DNA of 64,000 nucleotides, taken from contig CAUHML010000002.1 of assembly GCA_959606905.1 (NCBI GenBank), positions 75,980-139,979 of the forward strand, read 5' to 3'. The stretch comes from an uncultured Bacteroides sp. GTDB taxonomy: Bacteria; Bacteroidota; Bacteroidia; Bacteroidales; Bacteroidaceae. Numbering within the stretch: the first letter of the stretch is position 1; every line of letters begins with the position of its first letter. Below are positions 1 through 8,924 of the stretch, piece after piece. The translations under genes were made by a program, and so were the position numbers. Under the pieces are notes generated by a model. It was given only the letters and a program-made list of their open reading frames with translations, had not been told where the DNA came from and did no database searches.

Positions 1-455
1 ATACAGAGGGGCAGGGATATGCGGTTTATCTCTGGGATATGGAACCGCTTGCTTTTGCCGATAGTACAGGAACAGCTCAGGATACATCAGCTGATACGGA
101 TGCCTTGGATGGCAATACGAATACCTATTCCATGTATGTGGGTAAAAAGATTGGTTCTCCATTGGCATTACAGGTGTTCAGCTTGTGGCGCTACGGACAG
201 AGTGCCTATATTCCTTCGGTAGCTCAAATGAGATTGCTGAAATCTGCTAGAGATAAAATTAACCCGTATATTGTAAGTTGCGGCGGTGAACCTTTGCCTG
301 ACGATGCGAATGTATGTTGGTACTGGACTTCAACGGAAGTGAAGGGACAGGAGGCTAATAAGGCATGGCTCTATTCGATGCAAAGCGGAGCCATACAGGA
401 AACTCCGAAGTCCCATGCCTATAAGTCTCGTCCAATTATTACTATCAATTATTAA
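1..455 (+). CDS. C-terminal part of a probable surface/fimbrillin-associated protein (5' truncated)
   Basis: The reading frame is open to the first base of the window, so only the last ~150 codons are seen; the in-frame ATG at 39 is internal. The visible part has Trp/Tyr-rich motifs (YWTSTE near the C-terminus, then SRPI) typical of the C-terminal ligand-type folds found in Bacteroidetes surface proteins and in DUF1566/FISUMP-like domains. It ends 2 bp before the coupling-protein gene, so the two are probably co-transcribed. Function is inferred only; a fimbrillin tip protein is one option, given the fimbrillin gene at 37.3 kb in the same element. Confidence 0.6.
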   Translation, partial: TEGQGYAVYLWDMEPLAFADSTGTAQDTSADTDALDGNTNTYSMYVGKKIGSPLALQVFSLWRYGQSAYIPSVAQMRLLKSARDKINPYIVSCGGEPLPDDANVCWYWTSTEVKGQEANKAWLYSMQSGAIQETPKSHAYKSRPIITINY

Positions 456-457
456 AT

Positions 458-2641
458 ATGGAAGAGAGTAAGGAACTACAAGGGGCTTATAAAATCTTTA
501 GAACGGTAATCTATATTTCCATTCTAATGGAGTTTTTTGAATATGCTATTGAACCTGCAATGCTCGATCATTGGGGAGGGGTGCTTTGTGATATTCATGA
601 TCGCATTAAATTGTGGTTTATCTATCAGGATGGAAACCTGGTTTATTGCAAGTTGGCTACATTTTTTCTGATTTGTATCACATGTATTGGCACGCGTAAT
701 AAAAAACACCTTGAATTTGATGCCCGAAGACAGGTGTTTTATCCGTTAATAATCGGCATAACTCTGATGGTGGCAGCCGTGTGGCTGTTCAATCAGGATA
801 TGGGTTTTACGCTTTACGGATTCCGCGCCAATATTATCTTTTATATGATTATTTCCGTGGCAGGTACGATATTGGTGCATGTGGCTTTGGATAATATATC
901 GAAATTCTTGAAGGAAGGGTTACTGAAGGACCGCTTCAATCTTGAAAACGAATCATTCATGCAATGTACTAAGTTACAGGAAAATCCATATTCAGTAAAT
1001 ATCCCTATGCGGTTTTATTATAAAGGTAAATTCCATAAAGGGTGGATTAATATAACAAATCCGTTCCGTGGGTGCTGGTGTGTCGGAACTCCGGGATCCG
1101 GTAAGACATTTAGCCTTATCGAACCATATATCCGTCAGCATAGTGCGAAAGGGTTTGCTATGGTCGTGTATGATTATAAGTTTCCTACTTTAGCAACGAA
1201 ACTGTATTACCATTATCTAAAAAATAAGAAGAATGGCCAGCTGCCAAAGGGATGTAAATTCAATATTATAAATTTTGTTGATGTTGAGTATTCACGTCGG
1301 GTAAATCCTATTCAAAAGAAATATATTGATAATTTGGCGGCTGCTTCCGAAACGGCGGAAACCTTGCTGGAATCATTACAGAAGGGGAAGAAGGAAGGTG
1401 GAGGAGGATCCGACCAATTCTTTCAAACATCAGCGGTAAACTTTCTGGCTGCTTGCATCTACTTCTTTGTGAATTATGAGAAAGAACCGTATGATAAAGA
1501 AGGGAATAAGTTGCAAGTGGAAATGAAATGGAATCCGTCTCTGAAGAAAAATGCTCCCACAGGAAAAGTGTTTGATGCAATGGGAAAGGAAGTGATTCCC
1601 GATTACTGGTTGGGTAAGTATTCAGACATGCCGCATATCCTGTCTTTTTTGAATGAGGGCTATCAGACTATCTTTGATGTATTGCAGACGGATAACGAGG
1701 TGGCTCCTTTGTTAGCTCCTTTTAAAACGGCTTTGCAGAACAAGGCACTTGAACAATTGGAAGGTATGATCGGCACACTCCGCGTATATACTTCGCGATT
1801 GGCTACCAAAGAGTCATATTGGATTTTTCATAAAAATGGGGATGATTTTGATTTGAAGGTTTCGGACCCAGAAAATCCTTCTTACCTGTTGATAGCTAAT
1901 GATCCGGAAATGGAAAGTATAATCGGGGCTTTAAACGCTTTGATACTGAATCGCCTGGTTACTCGTGTGAATACAGGGCAAGGAAAGAATCTTCCTACAA
2001 GTATTATCGTGGATGAGCTGCCCACTCTTTATTTTCATAAGATAGACCGCTTGATTGGTACGGCACGCTCCAATAAAGTGTCGGTTGCTTTGGGATTTCA
2101 AGAGTTACCGCAGTTGGAAGGGGATTATGGCAAGGTAGGGATGCAGAAGATTATTACTACTGTGGGAAACGTAGTTGCGGGTTCGGCACGTAGTAAAGAG
2201 ACATTGGAATGGTTAAGCAATGACATTTTCGGTAAGGTGGTGCAGATGAAAAAGGGGGTAACGATTGACCGTGAGAAGACTTCTATTAATCTGAACGAGA
2301 ATATGGATAATTTGGTTCCTGCTTCCAAAATATCGGACTTGCCTACGGGATGGATATGCGGGCAGGTGGCAAGGGATTTCATAAAGACACGTATCGGACA
2401 TAGTAACAGCATGAATATTCAGGAAGCTGAGGAATTTCAGACTTCGAAGTTTTTTTGCAAAACGGACTTTGACATGAAAGAGATTCAGAAAGAGGAAGGG
2501 GAATATGTCCCCTTGCCTAAATTCTATACCTTTGCTTCCAAAGATGCTCGGGAACGAATTTTGTATGCGAATTTTATTCAAGTGGATAAGGATATTAAAC
2601 AATTGTTGGCTGAGGTGTTTAACCAAGCACGGGCTATCTAA
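458..2641 (+). CDS. Type IV coupling protein, VirD4/TraG family
   Basis: This 727-residue protein is the ATPase that links the relaxosome to the mating channel during conjugation. Three or four hydrophobic segments occur in the first 150 residues, followed by a cytoplasmic ATPase domain with Walker A GTPGSGKT at residues 210-217 and a Walker B-like DELPT at about 519-523. Length and layout fit the Bacteroidetes TraG/MobC-type coupling proteins. It begins 2 bp after the preceding gene. Its presence shows that the region belongs to a conjugative element. A long inverted repeat follows directly downstream (2648-2730). Confidence 0.92.
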   Translation: MEESKELQGAYKIFRTVIYISILMEFFEYAIEPAMLDHWGGVLCDIHDRIKLWFIYQDGNLVYCKLATFFLICITCIGTRNKKHLEFDARRQVFYPLIIGITLMVAAVWLFNQDMGFTLYGFRANIIFYMIISVAGTILVHVALDNISKFLKEGLLKDRFNLENESFMQCTKLQENPYSVNIPMRFYYKGKFHKGWINITNPFRGCWCVGTPGSGKTFSLIEPYIRQHSAKGFAMVVYDYKFPTLATKLYYHYLKNKKNGQLPKGCKFNIINFVDVEYSRRVNPIQKKYIDNLAAASETAETLLESLQKGKKEGGGGSDQFFQTSAVNFLAACIYFFVNYEKEPYDKEGNKLQVEMKWNPSLKKNAPTGKVFDAMGKEVIPDYWLGKYSDMPHILSFLNEGYQTIFDVLQTDNEVAPLLAPFKTALQNKALEQLEGMIGTLRVYTSRLATKESYWIFHKNGDDFDLKVSDPENPSYLLIANDPEMESIIGALNALILNRLVTRVNTGQGKNLPTSIIVDELPTLYFHKIDRLIGTARSNKVSVALGFQELPQLEGDYGKVGMQKIITTVGNVVAGSARSKETLEWLSNDIFGKVVQMKKGVTIDREKTSINLNENMDNLVPASKISDLPTGWICGQVARDFIKTRIGHSNSMNIQEAEEFQTSKFFCKTDFDMKEIQKEEGEYVPLPKFYTFASKDARERILYANFIQVDKDIKQLLAEVFNQARAI

Positions 2642-2647
2642 AGAAAT

Positions 2648-2730
2648 ATGTTATCAAAAGTTCGACGATAATAAGCTTGGTAATTTGTGAATTATATATT
2701 ATAACTTAATCGTTAGACTTTTGATAACAT
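2648..2730. repeat. Long inverted repeat after the coupling-protein gene
   Basis: The outer 14 bp are a perfect inverted repeat (ATGTTATCAAAAGT at 2648-2661, ACTTTTGATAACAT at 2717-2730). The arms extend to about 22 bp with three mismatches and enclose a loop of roughly 39 bp. It starts 7 bp after the coupling-protein stop codon. A T-rich tract lies further on but not immediately after the stem. It could terminate the conjugation transcript, or be a protein-binding or recombination site; the sequence alone does not decide. Confidence 0.7.
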
Positions 2731-2983
2731 TCATTTAATATTTTACTTTTGCCATTCTTAAGTTTTTAAAAAGCTCTTAGTTTGTTTTTCAACTGGTAAT
2801 TGATGGTTCATTATATCCCTTCTCATAAGTAGGCTCCAAGGTCTTGAGTAAATCTCTGTTGTATAGATACATGCTTCAGTACATCCCGAATATTATCCCT
2901 TGTTTTTGATAATGCACATAATATTAAGAATATTGAATATCTATTTTTTATGAATGAGCTTTTTATATTTATTAAATGAAAAC
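2731..2983. other. AT-rich intergenic stretch between convergent genes
   Basis: Together with the inverted repeat, this makes up the 342-bp space between the coupling-protein gene (plus strand) and the TPR-CHAT gene (minus strand). It is AT-rich with several T runs. No ORF, promoter motif or further repeat was recognised. Confidence 0.6.
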
Positions 2984-5900
2984 CTACCATTTACCTACTA
3001 ATGTAAAAGGTATCCAATAATATGGATGAGGATACATTTCTATAAGTTCTATTATAGCATTTCTAAATGCAATAGATTTGCTTTTTTCCACTTTTAGATG
3101 TTTGAGGAACCTTTGCATAAATTTATTGGCAACCTTGGCATCTACAGGCTTAATACAGTTTATAACAGAAGATGCACCTGCATAAAGAAGAGCCCTAGTT
3201 AGTCCCATACAATCTTCAGATAGCTCTATCTTGTTTTCCCCTGATGAGCAAGCAATACTTGTAACTAAATCAACATTTAACTTTATGCCAAAAATATCTT
3301 TTGCAGTCAGATCTCCATCAAATAACATGAGCCCTGATTGTAGAGGATCTTTGTAATTGAAATATCCATGACATAAAAAACTCATTATGTCCGCTTCTTC
3401 TCCATTTTGCAAGTGAGTTGTTAAAGCATCAGATCCTATATGTAATTTGCAATTGAATAAATCCTTGAAGAAATCAATATTTCTTTCAATGTATTCTTTC
3501 ACTCCACCTTGCCGATCTATTCCATAAACAATACAGGATTTATATTCTATAACATTTCTTTGAGGAAGTAGTGGTATTAAAGAGGCTGATGGACTATAAA
3601 CTATAATATAATTTTCTATAAGTCTCTTATCATCCAATTTAAGTGCGTGAAAAGGAACTAAATTTAAAATCCCTTCTGGTATAATATATACAATATCATC
3701 TTCTGCTATATACTTTTTTATGGGAGTGACTAGCAAGTTTAATTCAAGCCAATGCTCGCCTTCCATGGAAGGATGCTTGATCTCTTTATTACAAAACTCA
3801 AGACATTGGGTGATTTTATCAAATGAGATATTTACAGTTTCAACATGAACATTTTCTTCTTTGGATGAAACTATAAAAATGTACGTACAGTCAGATGTGC
3901 AATAATACTCAATTAATACAATATTTTTATCTTGTTTTATTAAATATTCATGTATCTCAGAGAAGGCTAAACTTTTTTCTTGTTTTATAGCATAAGAATC
4001 ATCATTCATTTGACCGACTGTTTCTCTCACTTTAGTGAGTTTCAATTTTAACCTTGTCAATTCATTAGGTGAATTCACACTTCCGTGTTGAATGTGATCG
4101 ATTTCTATATCGGCTATTTTCTTGATTATTTCATATTCTTCATCTATAGCTTTTTTTAAATGAGTATTGTCAATTTGCAGAGTATTGGCATGCGAATGTG
4201 CCATTAAGTGATATAAACTTATACATTTACTATTTTCAAGGAAGTTAAACGCTTCTATATATTTCCCATATTTTATACACTGTGGTATTACATAATGAAG
4301 ATAAGTATTAATTTTAGATGAATAAGCTATAATGTCTTTCTCATAAAGCAAATTATGTAATACTGAATTTGCGTAAGATACAAATAATTTACAATAAGAA
4401 AAAGCTTTTTCATATTCCCCTTTCTGATCATATGACTTTGCCATATTTAGACATGCTAGTTGCTTTATTTCAGGAAGATTTAATTCTCGGGATATTTCTA
4501 AAGCCATGATACTATATTCGATAGCAATATCAAAATCCCCACTAAGAAAATAGGCGCTTCCAATATTTAAGTAACAATAGGCTTCACCTTCTTTGTCTTG
4601 AATAGACTTCTTTATATCTAACGATTTCTGTAAATAATATAATGCTTGAGACGAATCATATTTCTTATTTATATAAATAGCTCCTATATCTGTATAAGAA
4701 CGCGAAATCTCCTGTTGCTGTTTGGTTTCATCGAATAATTTAATCGATTTTTTTAAATAATAAAGAGCTTTGTCCTCCATGTTTTCCATGTCCATAGAAG
4801 CAGTACCCATATTTTGGTAGCATATAGCAGCACTTGCTTGGTTATTTACTTCTATACAGATTTTTAATGCTTCTTTATATTCACTGATAGCTTCTATTTT
4901 TTTTCCAATATCTTGATAAACATTCCCAATATTTATTTTTGTTCCAATAATCAAATCACGACGTGAATATTGTATAGCAAAAGCTAATGACTGATTGAAA
5001 TATTCTAAAGCATTACTGTATTTTCCCTCTTTTCTAGCAGCTATTCCCTTTGTAATATTATTCTCAATTAAATCTAATTCTCCTATATAAGATATATTTA
5101 AATTAGCATATTTCTTTTCAAACTGATTTAGTTCATCTATATTTCCAAGTAACTTATATAATGCAATAATTGTAGTATAACAATAATTTAACTTTAAAGC
5201 GTTATTTTCCTTTATTCTTATGTCTAAAGCTTGTTTGTACGAAATAATACTTTTGTTGTAATCTTTAGATTTATAGTACAAACTCCCTTCGTTTTCTAAG
5301 CAACAAGCCTCAATACTACCACAGCCAATTTCTCTTGCTATTTGCAAACTCTGTTCTGTATAATACAATGCTTTATCAGGATCACCGGAATCATCATAGA
5401 TAGCACCTTGTGTCATTAAACAAATAGATAAATTCTGCTGATCTGTAAACTGGTTAGCCAACTCTAGTGCTTGAGAGTTCAAATCTAATGCCCTTTCAAA
5501 ATCACCAATTATTCTAAACACTTCACTCAGATTATTTAAGCATTTTGATTCTAAAACTTTATCACTTATTTCCCTGCTCCTATTTAATGCATTCATGTAA
5601 TTTTCAATTGATGTTTGAAAGTCACCTTTATTTTTATAAGCAGAACCTAGTACAATATAACAAGATATGGATGCGGGGGGATTGTTTTTAAATAGTTCCA
5701 AAGCCTTCTTTGCATATGTAATAGCTTTTCCACATTCGCCTATTTTATCGTAATTTATCGCAAGATTGCCATATAAATTATTTAACATATTGTGCTTTTG
5801 ATGTTTTTCGGCCAGTGATACTGCATCTTGGTATTGCCGAGTGGCAGAGACATTATCTCCTAACATATTAAATATAATACCTTTATTGGTAATACACGAA

Positions 5901-6133
5901 ATAACTCCTTCTATGAAGTTTTGTTGAGAAAATATCTGCATTAGATTATCAAAAATAGAATCGGCATAAGCAAAGTATGCTGTTTGACATAGAACTATTC
6001 CACATTGGTGCAAGTCATTATAGGTCAAATTAGGGAAATACCATTGAGCTTCTGATTTAAAATTCTCATAAAATGATTTAGGAGTGCCTTGATAATTTTC
6101 AGCAAACCTTCTTATAAATGTTATAATATCCAT
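2984..6133 (-). CDS. TPR-repeat protein with C-terminal CHAT (caspase-like) protease domain
   Basis: The protein has 1049 residues. Residues of about 30-620 are a continuous array of tetratricopeptide repeats, with recurrent patterns such as A-x2-Y-x6-A-L-x2-Y and G-x3-A-I-x-Y. The last ~250 residues are a CHAT domain (caspase HetF associated with TPRs). The expected catalytic dyad is visible: His922 in the motif LCHGYFNY and Cys962 in SIACSSG. TPR-CHAT proteins are clan CD peptidases; characterised ones include the Craspase/gRAMP-associated protease and gasdermin-linked defence proteases. It is the second gene of an operon, 11 bp after the gene at 6145-6882, which is the best candidate partner, substrate or regulator. 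A defence role is inferred from family and context. Confidence 0.88.
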   Translation of the reverse strand: MDIITFIRRFAENYQGTPKSFYENFKSEAQWYFPNLTYNDLHQCGIVLCQTAYFAYADSIFDNLMQIFSQQNFIEGVISCITNKGIIFNMLGDNVSATRQYQDAVSLAEKHQKHNMLNNLYGNLAINYDKIGECGKAITYAKKALELFKNNPPASISCYIVLGSAYKNKGDFQTSIENYMNALNRSREISDKVLESKCLNNLSEVFRIIGDFERALDLNSQALELANQFTDQQNLSICLMTQGAIYDDSGDPDKALYYTEQSLQIAREIGCGSIEACCLENEGSLYYKSKDYNKSIISYKQALDIRIKENNALKLNYCYTTIIALYKLLGNIDELNQFEKKYANLNISYIGELDLIENNITKGIAARKEGKYSNALEYFNQSLAFAIQYSRRDLIIGTKINIGNVYQDIGKKIEAISEYKEALKICIEVNNQASAAICYQNMGTASMDMENMEDKALYYLKKSIKLFDETKQQQEISRSYTDIGAIYINKKYDSSQALYYLQKSLDIKKSIQDKEGEAYCYLNIGSAYFLSGDFDIAIEYSIMALEISRELNLPEIKQLACLNMAKSYDQKGEYEKAFSYCKLFVSYANSVLHNLLYEKDIIAYSSKINTYLHYVIPQCIKYGKYIEAFNFLENSKCISLYHLMAHSHANTLQIDNTHLKKAIDEEYEIIKKIADIEIDHIQHGSVNSPNELTRLKLKLTKVRETVGQMNDDSYAIKQEKSLAFSEIHEYLIKQDKNIVLIEYYCTSDCTYIFIVSSKEENVHVETVNISFDKITQCLEFCNKEIKHPSMEGEHWLELNLLVTPIKKYIAEDDIVYIIPEGILNLVPFHALKLDDKRLIENYIIVYSPSASLIPLLPQRNVIEYKSCIVYGIDRQGGVKEYIERNIDFFKDLFNCKLHIGSDALTTHLQNGEEADIMSFLCHGYFNYKDPLQSGLMLFDGDLTAKDIFGIKLNVDLVTSIACSSGENKIELSEDCMGLTRALLYAGASSVINCIKPVDAKVANKFMQRFLKHLKVEKSKSIAFRNAIIELIEMYPHPYYWIPFTLVGKW

Positions 6134-6144
6134 AGTGATAATTT

Positions 6145-6882
6145 TTATTGGTGTAAAATGAATGTTGAGCCAATGGTCTCTTTTTCTTTTCTTGAAAAGA
6201 AAGTGCCAATAATTCCTTCTGACTTTATTTCTGCCATAATTTTGAAGTCCCCCTTAAGAATACTACCTTTAGGTATTCCTACAATGGCATATAGATTTGT
6301 TTTATCTCCAAAAATACATTGTTCTTTTGTCGATTTCAATTCCCATGTGAATTCGGAATATGTTCTACAACCAAATGAAAATAATGTAGGCTCGTATTTT
6401 AACCATTTATTCCTTCTGTTTATTTCTATCAGTTTGTTTTCTATACTGATTTTACCTAAGTTGAACGTTATATCAGGAGCAATAGTTATAGATTCCTCTT
6501 TTTCTATTTTTGTTGTTATTTCTCGCGGAAATAAATCAAAGATAAAAGGCTTTTGTTCTGTTTCATTACCGATTTCATCGTTGGAGAAAGATTTTAAATG
6601 GATAGAGAATCTTGCCCATGTAAAAGTACAGTTACGATCAGGCAAAAAAGAACAAGACATACTTAAAAATAAAATATCATAATTAGAGAACCTTTGTGTT
6701 ATTTCTTCTGTTGGTTTAAATTTCTTGTCATTTGATATGATTTTGCAATAAGGTAATCCGATTTTTACTCTATTGTTTTTTTTTGAAAATATTTCTTCTT
6801 CAGACGAATCACTTCCTAGCTCCAAGGTATTATTGGAATATTCCAACTTTATCTCTATTATTTTTTCTGCATTTTCATCCAT
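6145..6882 (-). CDS. Hypothetical 245-aa protein, operon partner of the TPR-CHAT protease
   Basis: I do not recognise a family. The product is hydrophilic, with no signal peptide or membrane segment, an acidic N-terminus (GSDSSEEE near residue 25) and alternating hydrophobic residues suggesting a beta-rich fold. It is the first gene of a two-gene minus-strand unit and is followed after 11 bp by the TPR-CHAT protease. By analogy with other CHAT systems it could be the cleaved effector, an inhibitor, or a sensor that releases the protease; none of these is shown by sequence. An imperfect inverted repeat sits about 40 bp upstream of its start. Confidence 0.75.
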   Translation of the reverse strand: MDENAEKIIEIKLEYSNNTLELGSDSSEEEIFSKKNNRVKIGLPYCKIISNDKKFKPTEEITQRFSNYDILFLSMSCSFLPDRNCTFTWARFSIHLKSFSNDEIGNETEQKPFIFDLFPREITTKIEKEESITIAPDITFNLGKISIENKLIEINRRNKWLKYEPTLFSFGCRTYSEFTWELKSTKEQCIFGDKTNLYAIVGIPKGSILKGDFKIMAEIKSEGIIGTFFSRKEKETIGSTFILHQ

Positions 6883-7574
6883 AGTATTATTTTTTGTAAT
6901 AAAAGCAATAATGTACTGGTGCGTTCTTAAACTATAGAATGAAATACTATTTATACGAAAATAATTTTATAATAGTTTCATAGTTAAACGCATTGTTCAG
7001 TTGTAAAAATACTGTTTTTTTGTCAATTAAATAAGCTTTTCAAAATTTTTAATGTGAAAAACTCTGATTATTTTTCTTTTAAAGTATGGATATATATAAA
7101 ATACTCTAGGTGTCTATGTCCCCTAACTCTTAATTTGTTTGAGATAATATGCTTACTTAAAGAATGTTCAAGAAGTGATATCTGAAATCAGGGAAGATAG
7201 GCACGTCGATAGTTGTTAACCGTAGATGTTTTAATATTCTGTTTTTTTAGTTCGTTTCTACAGTATATTCATTGCTCATCAAATGGGATGCTTGATTTTA
7301 CCATTTTTTGTAACTTTATAGTTGGTAGCAACAATATCGCTGGTACTTAAAAACTAAAAAACAAAAGTGCATTTCAATAATAGAGTGTTTTTATGTTGTG
7401 TATCAATACATTCATTAATACTCCTTACTTTGGATAATATATTTCTTTAGATATCATTATTTATCAAAAGATAGCACGGGCGATATAATTAATTTCGTTT
7501 TATGCTGGATGGTTTAAATTCAATACCTTTGTATTGATTCTGATGAAAAGTTTTAATCTATAAGATACAAAGTT
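6883..7574. other. 692-bp AT-rich intergenic region
   Basis: This region separates the leftward TPR-CHAT operon from the rightward Xre gene and should contain both promoters. An imperfect inverted repeat spans about 6921-6991 (GCGTTCTTAAACTAT against ATAGTTAAACGC, with gaps), just upstream of the CHAT operon. The Xre promoter and operator are annotated separately near the right end. No gene was seen in the remainder. Confidence 0.55.
7521..7536 (+). promoter_or_regulatory. Promoter -7 element inside a palindrome, upstream of the Xre gene
   Basis: TACCTTTG at 7524-7531 matches the Bacteroides -7 consensus TAnnTTTG. It lies within a perfect inverted repeat CAATAC-CTTT-GTATTG (7521-7536). Transcription would begin near 7538, some 37 bp before the ATG at 7575. 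A palindrome covering the promoter of a helix-turn-helix gene suggests autorepression. The -33 region is poorly matched. Confidence 0.55.
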
Positions 7575-7979
7575 ATGAATAGTAAGCAATTAGGGCAGCG
7601 GTTGAGGATCGTTCGCGAAATATTCGGTTTAGGACAGCTTGATGTAGCGAAGAAGCTTGGCGTACCTCAGAGTTATATTTCGCGTTTGGAAAACGGAAGT
7701 ATGGGCTCCGACCTTTTAATTAGTGCATTGGAGTTTTATAAACAATATATAAGTCTGGACAGGCTTCTCAATCAGAAGAAACCTATACTGGAATGTATTC
7801 AAGAGGAATTGGCGTCTCCTACGAGTGAATTGGTGAAAAATCGTATTGTTTTAGTACATGAAATGATTGATGAACTGTTTGACGCTTTTAAGGATGAACA
7901 GAATGCCAGAATAGCCGAGATAAAAAAACGGATACATGTTAAGATGGAAGCGCTTACTGTAGAAATAGATTGCAAATGA
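7575..7979 (+). CDS. Xre-family helix-turn-helix transcriptional regulator
   Basis: The 134-residue protein has an N-terminal HTH_3 domain at about residues 5-58: LGQRLRIVRE, then LDVAKKLGVPQSYISRLENG with the recognition helix. The C-terminal half is helical and charged and probably dimerises. It stands alone between the TPR-CHAT operon and a small-ORF/membrane gene pair. A palindrome overlaps its promoter, so autoregulation is likely. It could control the neighbouring cargo genes, but no target site was found elsewhere. Confidence 0.85.
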   Translation: MNSKQLGQRLRIVREIFGLGQLDVAKKLGVPQSYISRLENGSMGSDLLISALEFYKQYISLDRLLNQKKPILECIQEELASPTSELVKNRIVLVHEMIDELFDAFKDEQNARIAEIKKRIHVKMEALTVEIDCK

Positions 7980-8230
7980 CTATATGTGTACATAAAATAA
8001 GGATGCTGTTATGAAAACCGGGTTCGGATAAATGCACTTGTATAAAGAGAAAATTTTAATTTTTATGTGACACAAGTAGATAAGGGTTATTGGGATACTC
8101 CGGAAAAAAGGTTTCGGCAGGAGTGTTTAAGAAGATAAAAGGCAGTAGGGGAGTATTAATTCAGAAAAGTTTGTTTAATATAACAGATAAAGCTGGCTGC
8201 TAATTATTTAAGCAGGAGGTAACTGATAAA

Positions 8231-8326
8231 TTGCAAGATATAGCTTATATAACGTTAAAAAAAGAACTAAAAAAAGCAATTTTGTTTAGTCATTTTGATG
8301 AAATGATTAAATTAGCAGGATTATAA
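8231..8326 (+). CDS. Small ORF, 31 aa, with perfect Shine-Dalgarno
   Basis: A TTG codon at 8231 opens a 31-codon frame ending in TAA at 8324-8326. It is preceded, with 10-nt spacing, by AGGAGGT (8214-8220), a perfect anti-SD match that is uncommon in Bacteroides. The predicted peptide is rich in Lys, Ile and Leu (motifs LKKELKKAI and HFDEMIKLAGL) and could form one amphipathic helix. It ends 11 bp before the GTG of the membrane-protein gene, so the two may be translated together. It resembles no family I know. The non-ATG start lowers confidence. Confidence 0.45.
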   Translation: MQDIAYITLKKELKKAILFSHFDEMIKLAGL

Positions 8327-8337
8327 AATTAGAGACC

Positions 8338-8796
8338 GTGGAGATAATATTATATATTTTGTTAGGAATGATTGCGGTAGCAGTTTGTGTATATCTATTT
8401 CACTTGCTCCGTTTAATCATTACTGTTTTGGCTTGGTTGCTGGCAGCTTATCTTTGTTTCTGGGGAGATAACGTGTTAGGTGGATGTTTAGTGCTGGGAA
8501 TATGGTATGTTTTCCATTGTATTATGGAAGGCGTTGTACGTGTTTTCGGTGAACCGCAAGATAATGCATTAAAGGAGAATAAAGAAACGGTAGAAAGCTT
8601 TTTTTCATCGGCTAAGCCTGCTTCTCCACGTCGAAGGAAACAGGCTTCTTCAAGCGTTAATTGGAATTTTATTCTGATGTGCCTGATTCCTTTATTTTGG
8701 CCAGTGTTGATTTTCAAAACTTTCTTTGGTGGTAAACAAGCGGGTGAATTGAATGAATATGATTACGAGCAGCATTTGAAGTGTAATAAAAAATAA
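8338..8796 (+). CDS. Small membrane protein of unknown function
   Basis: The 152-residue product starts at GTG 8338. The first ~75 residues hold two or three hydrophobic segments, followed by a basic, Ser-rich linker (PRRRKQASSS) and another hydrophobic stretch near 112-132 ending in a cytoplasmic-type tail. No family was recognised. It follows the 31-codon small ORF at 11 bp. Location next to regulators and a toxin-antitoxin pair suggests accessory function; nothing more can be supported. Confidence 0.6.
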   Translation: MEIILYILLGMIAVAVCVYLFHLLRLIITVLAWLLAAYLCFWGDNVLGGCLVLGIWYVFHCIMEGVVRVFGEPQDNALKENKETVESFFSSAKPASPRRRKQASSSVNWNFILMCLIPLFWPVLIFKTFFGGKQAGELNEYDYEQHLKCNKK

Positions 8797-8870
8797 AAGA
8801 ATGCATACCGTATAACTCTTCTTGAAAAACATTGCAGAATAAGAATTAATCATAAAATAGGCTCATAAAT

Positions 8871-8905
8871 GATACTTTAACATGAAAATATTGCTATAAA
8901 GTATC
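8871..8905. promoter_or_regulatory. Inverted-repeat operator of hipBA
   Basis: GATACTTTA (8871-8879) and TAAAGTATC (8897-8905) form a perfect 9-bp inverted repeat with a 17-bp spacer; the match extends outward by four more bases with one mismatch. It covers the -33 region of the hipBA promoter, as expected for a HipB-type autorepression site. Confidence 0.7.
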
Positions 8906-8920
8906 TTTTATGTATCTTTG
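8891..8920 (+). promoter_or_regulatory. Bacteroides-type promoter of hipBA
   Basis: A TTG at 8891-8893 (-33 element) is separated by 19 bp from TATCTTTG at 8913-8920 (-7 element), a full match to the Bacteroides sigma consensus. The predicted transcription start is close to 8925, which rules out the ATG at 8910 and leaves a leaderless start at 8925 or a short-leader start at 8952. Confidence 0.75.
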
Positions 8921-8924
8921 CGTC

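Noticed and set aside
6089..6682. A 197-codon open frame on the plus strand.
   Set aside because: Antisense to the CHAT partner gene and overlapping the CHAT start; low-complexity Ser/Phe/Ile composition typical of a shadow.
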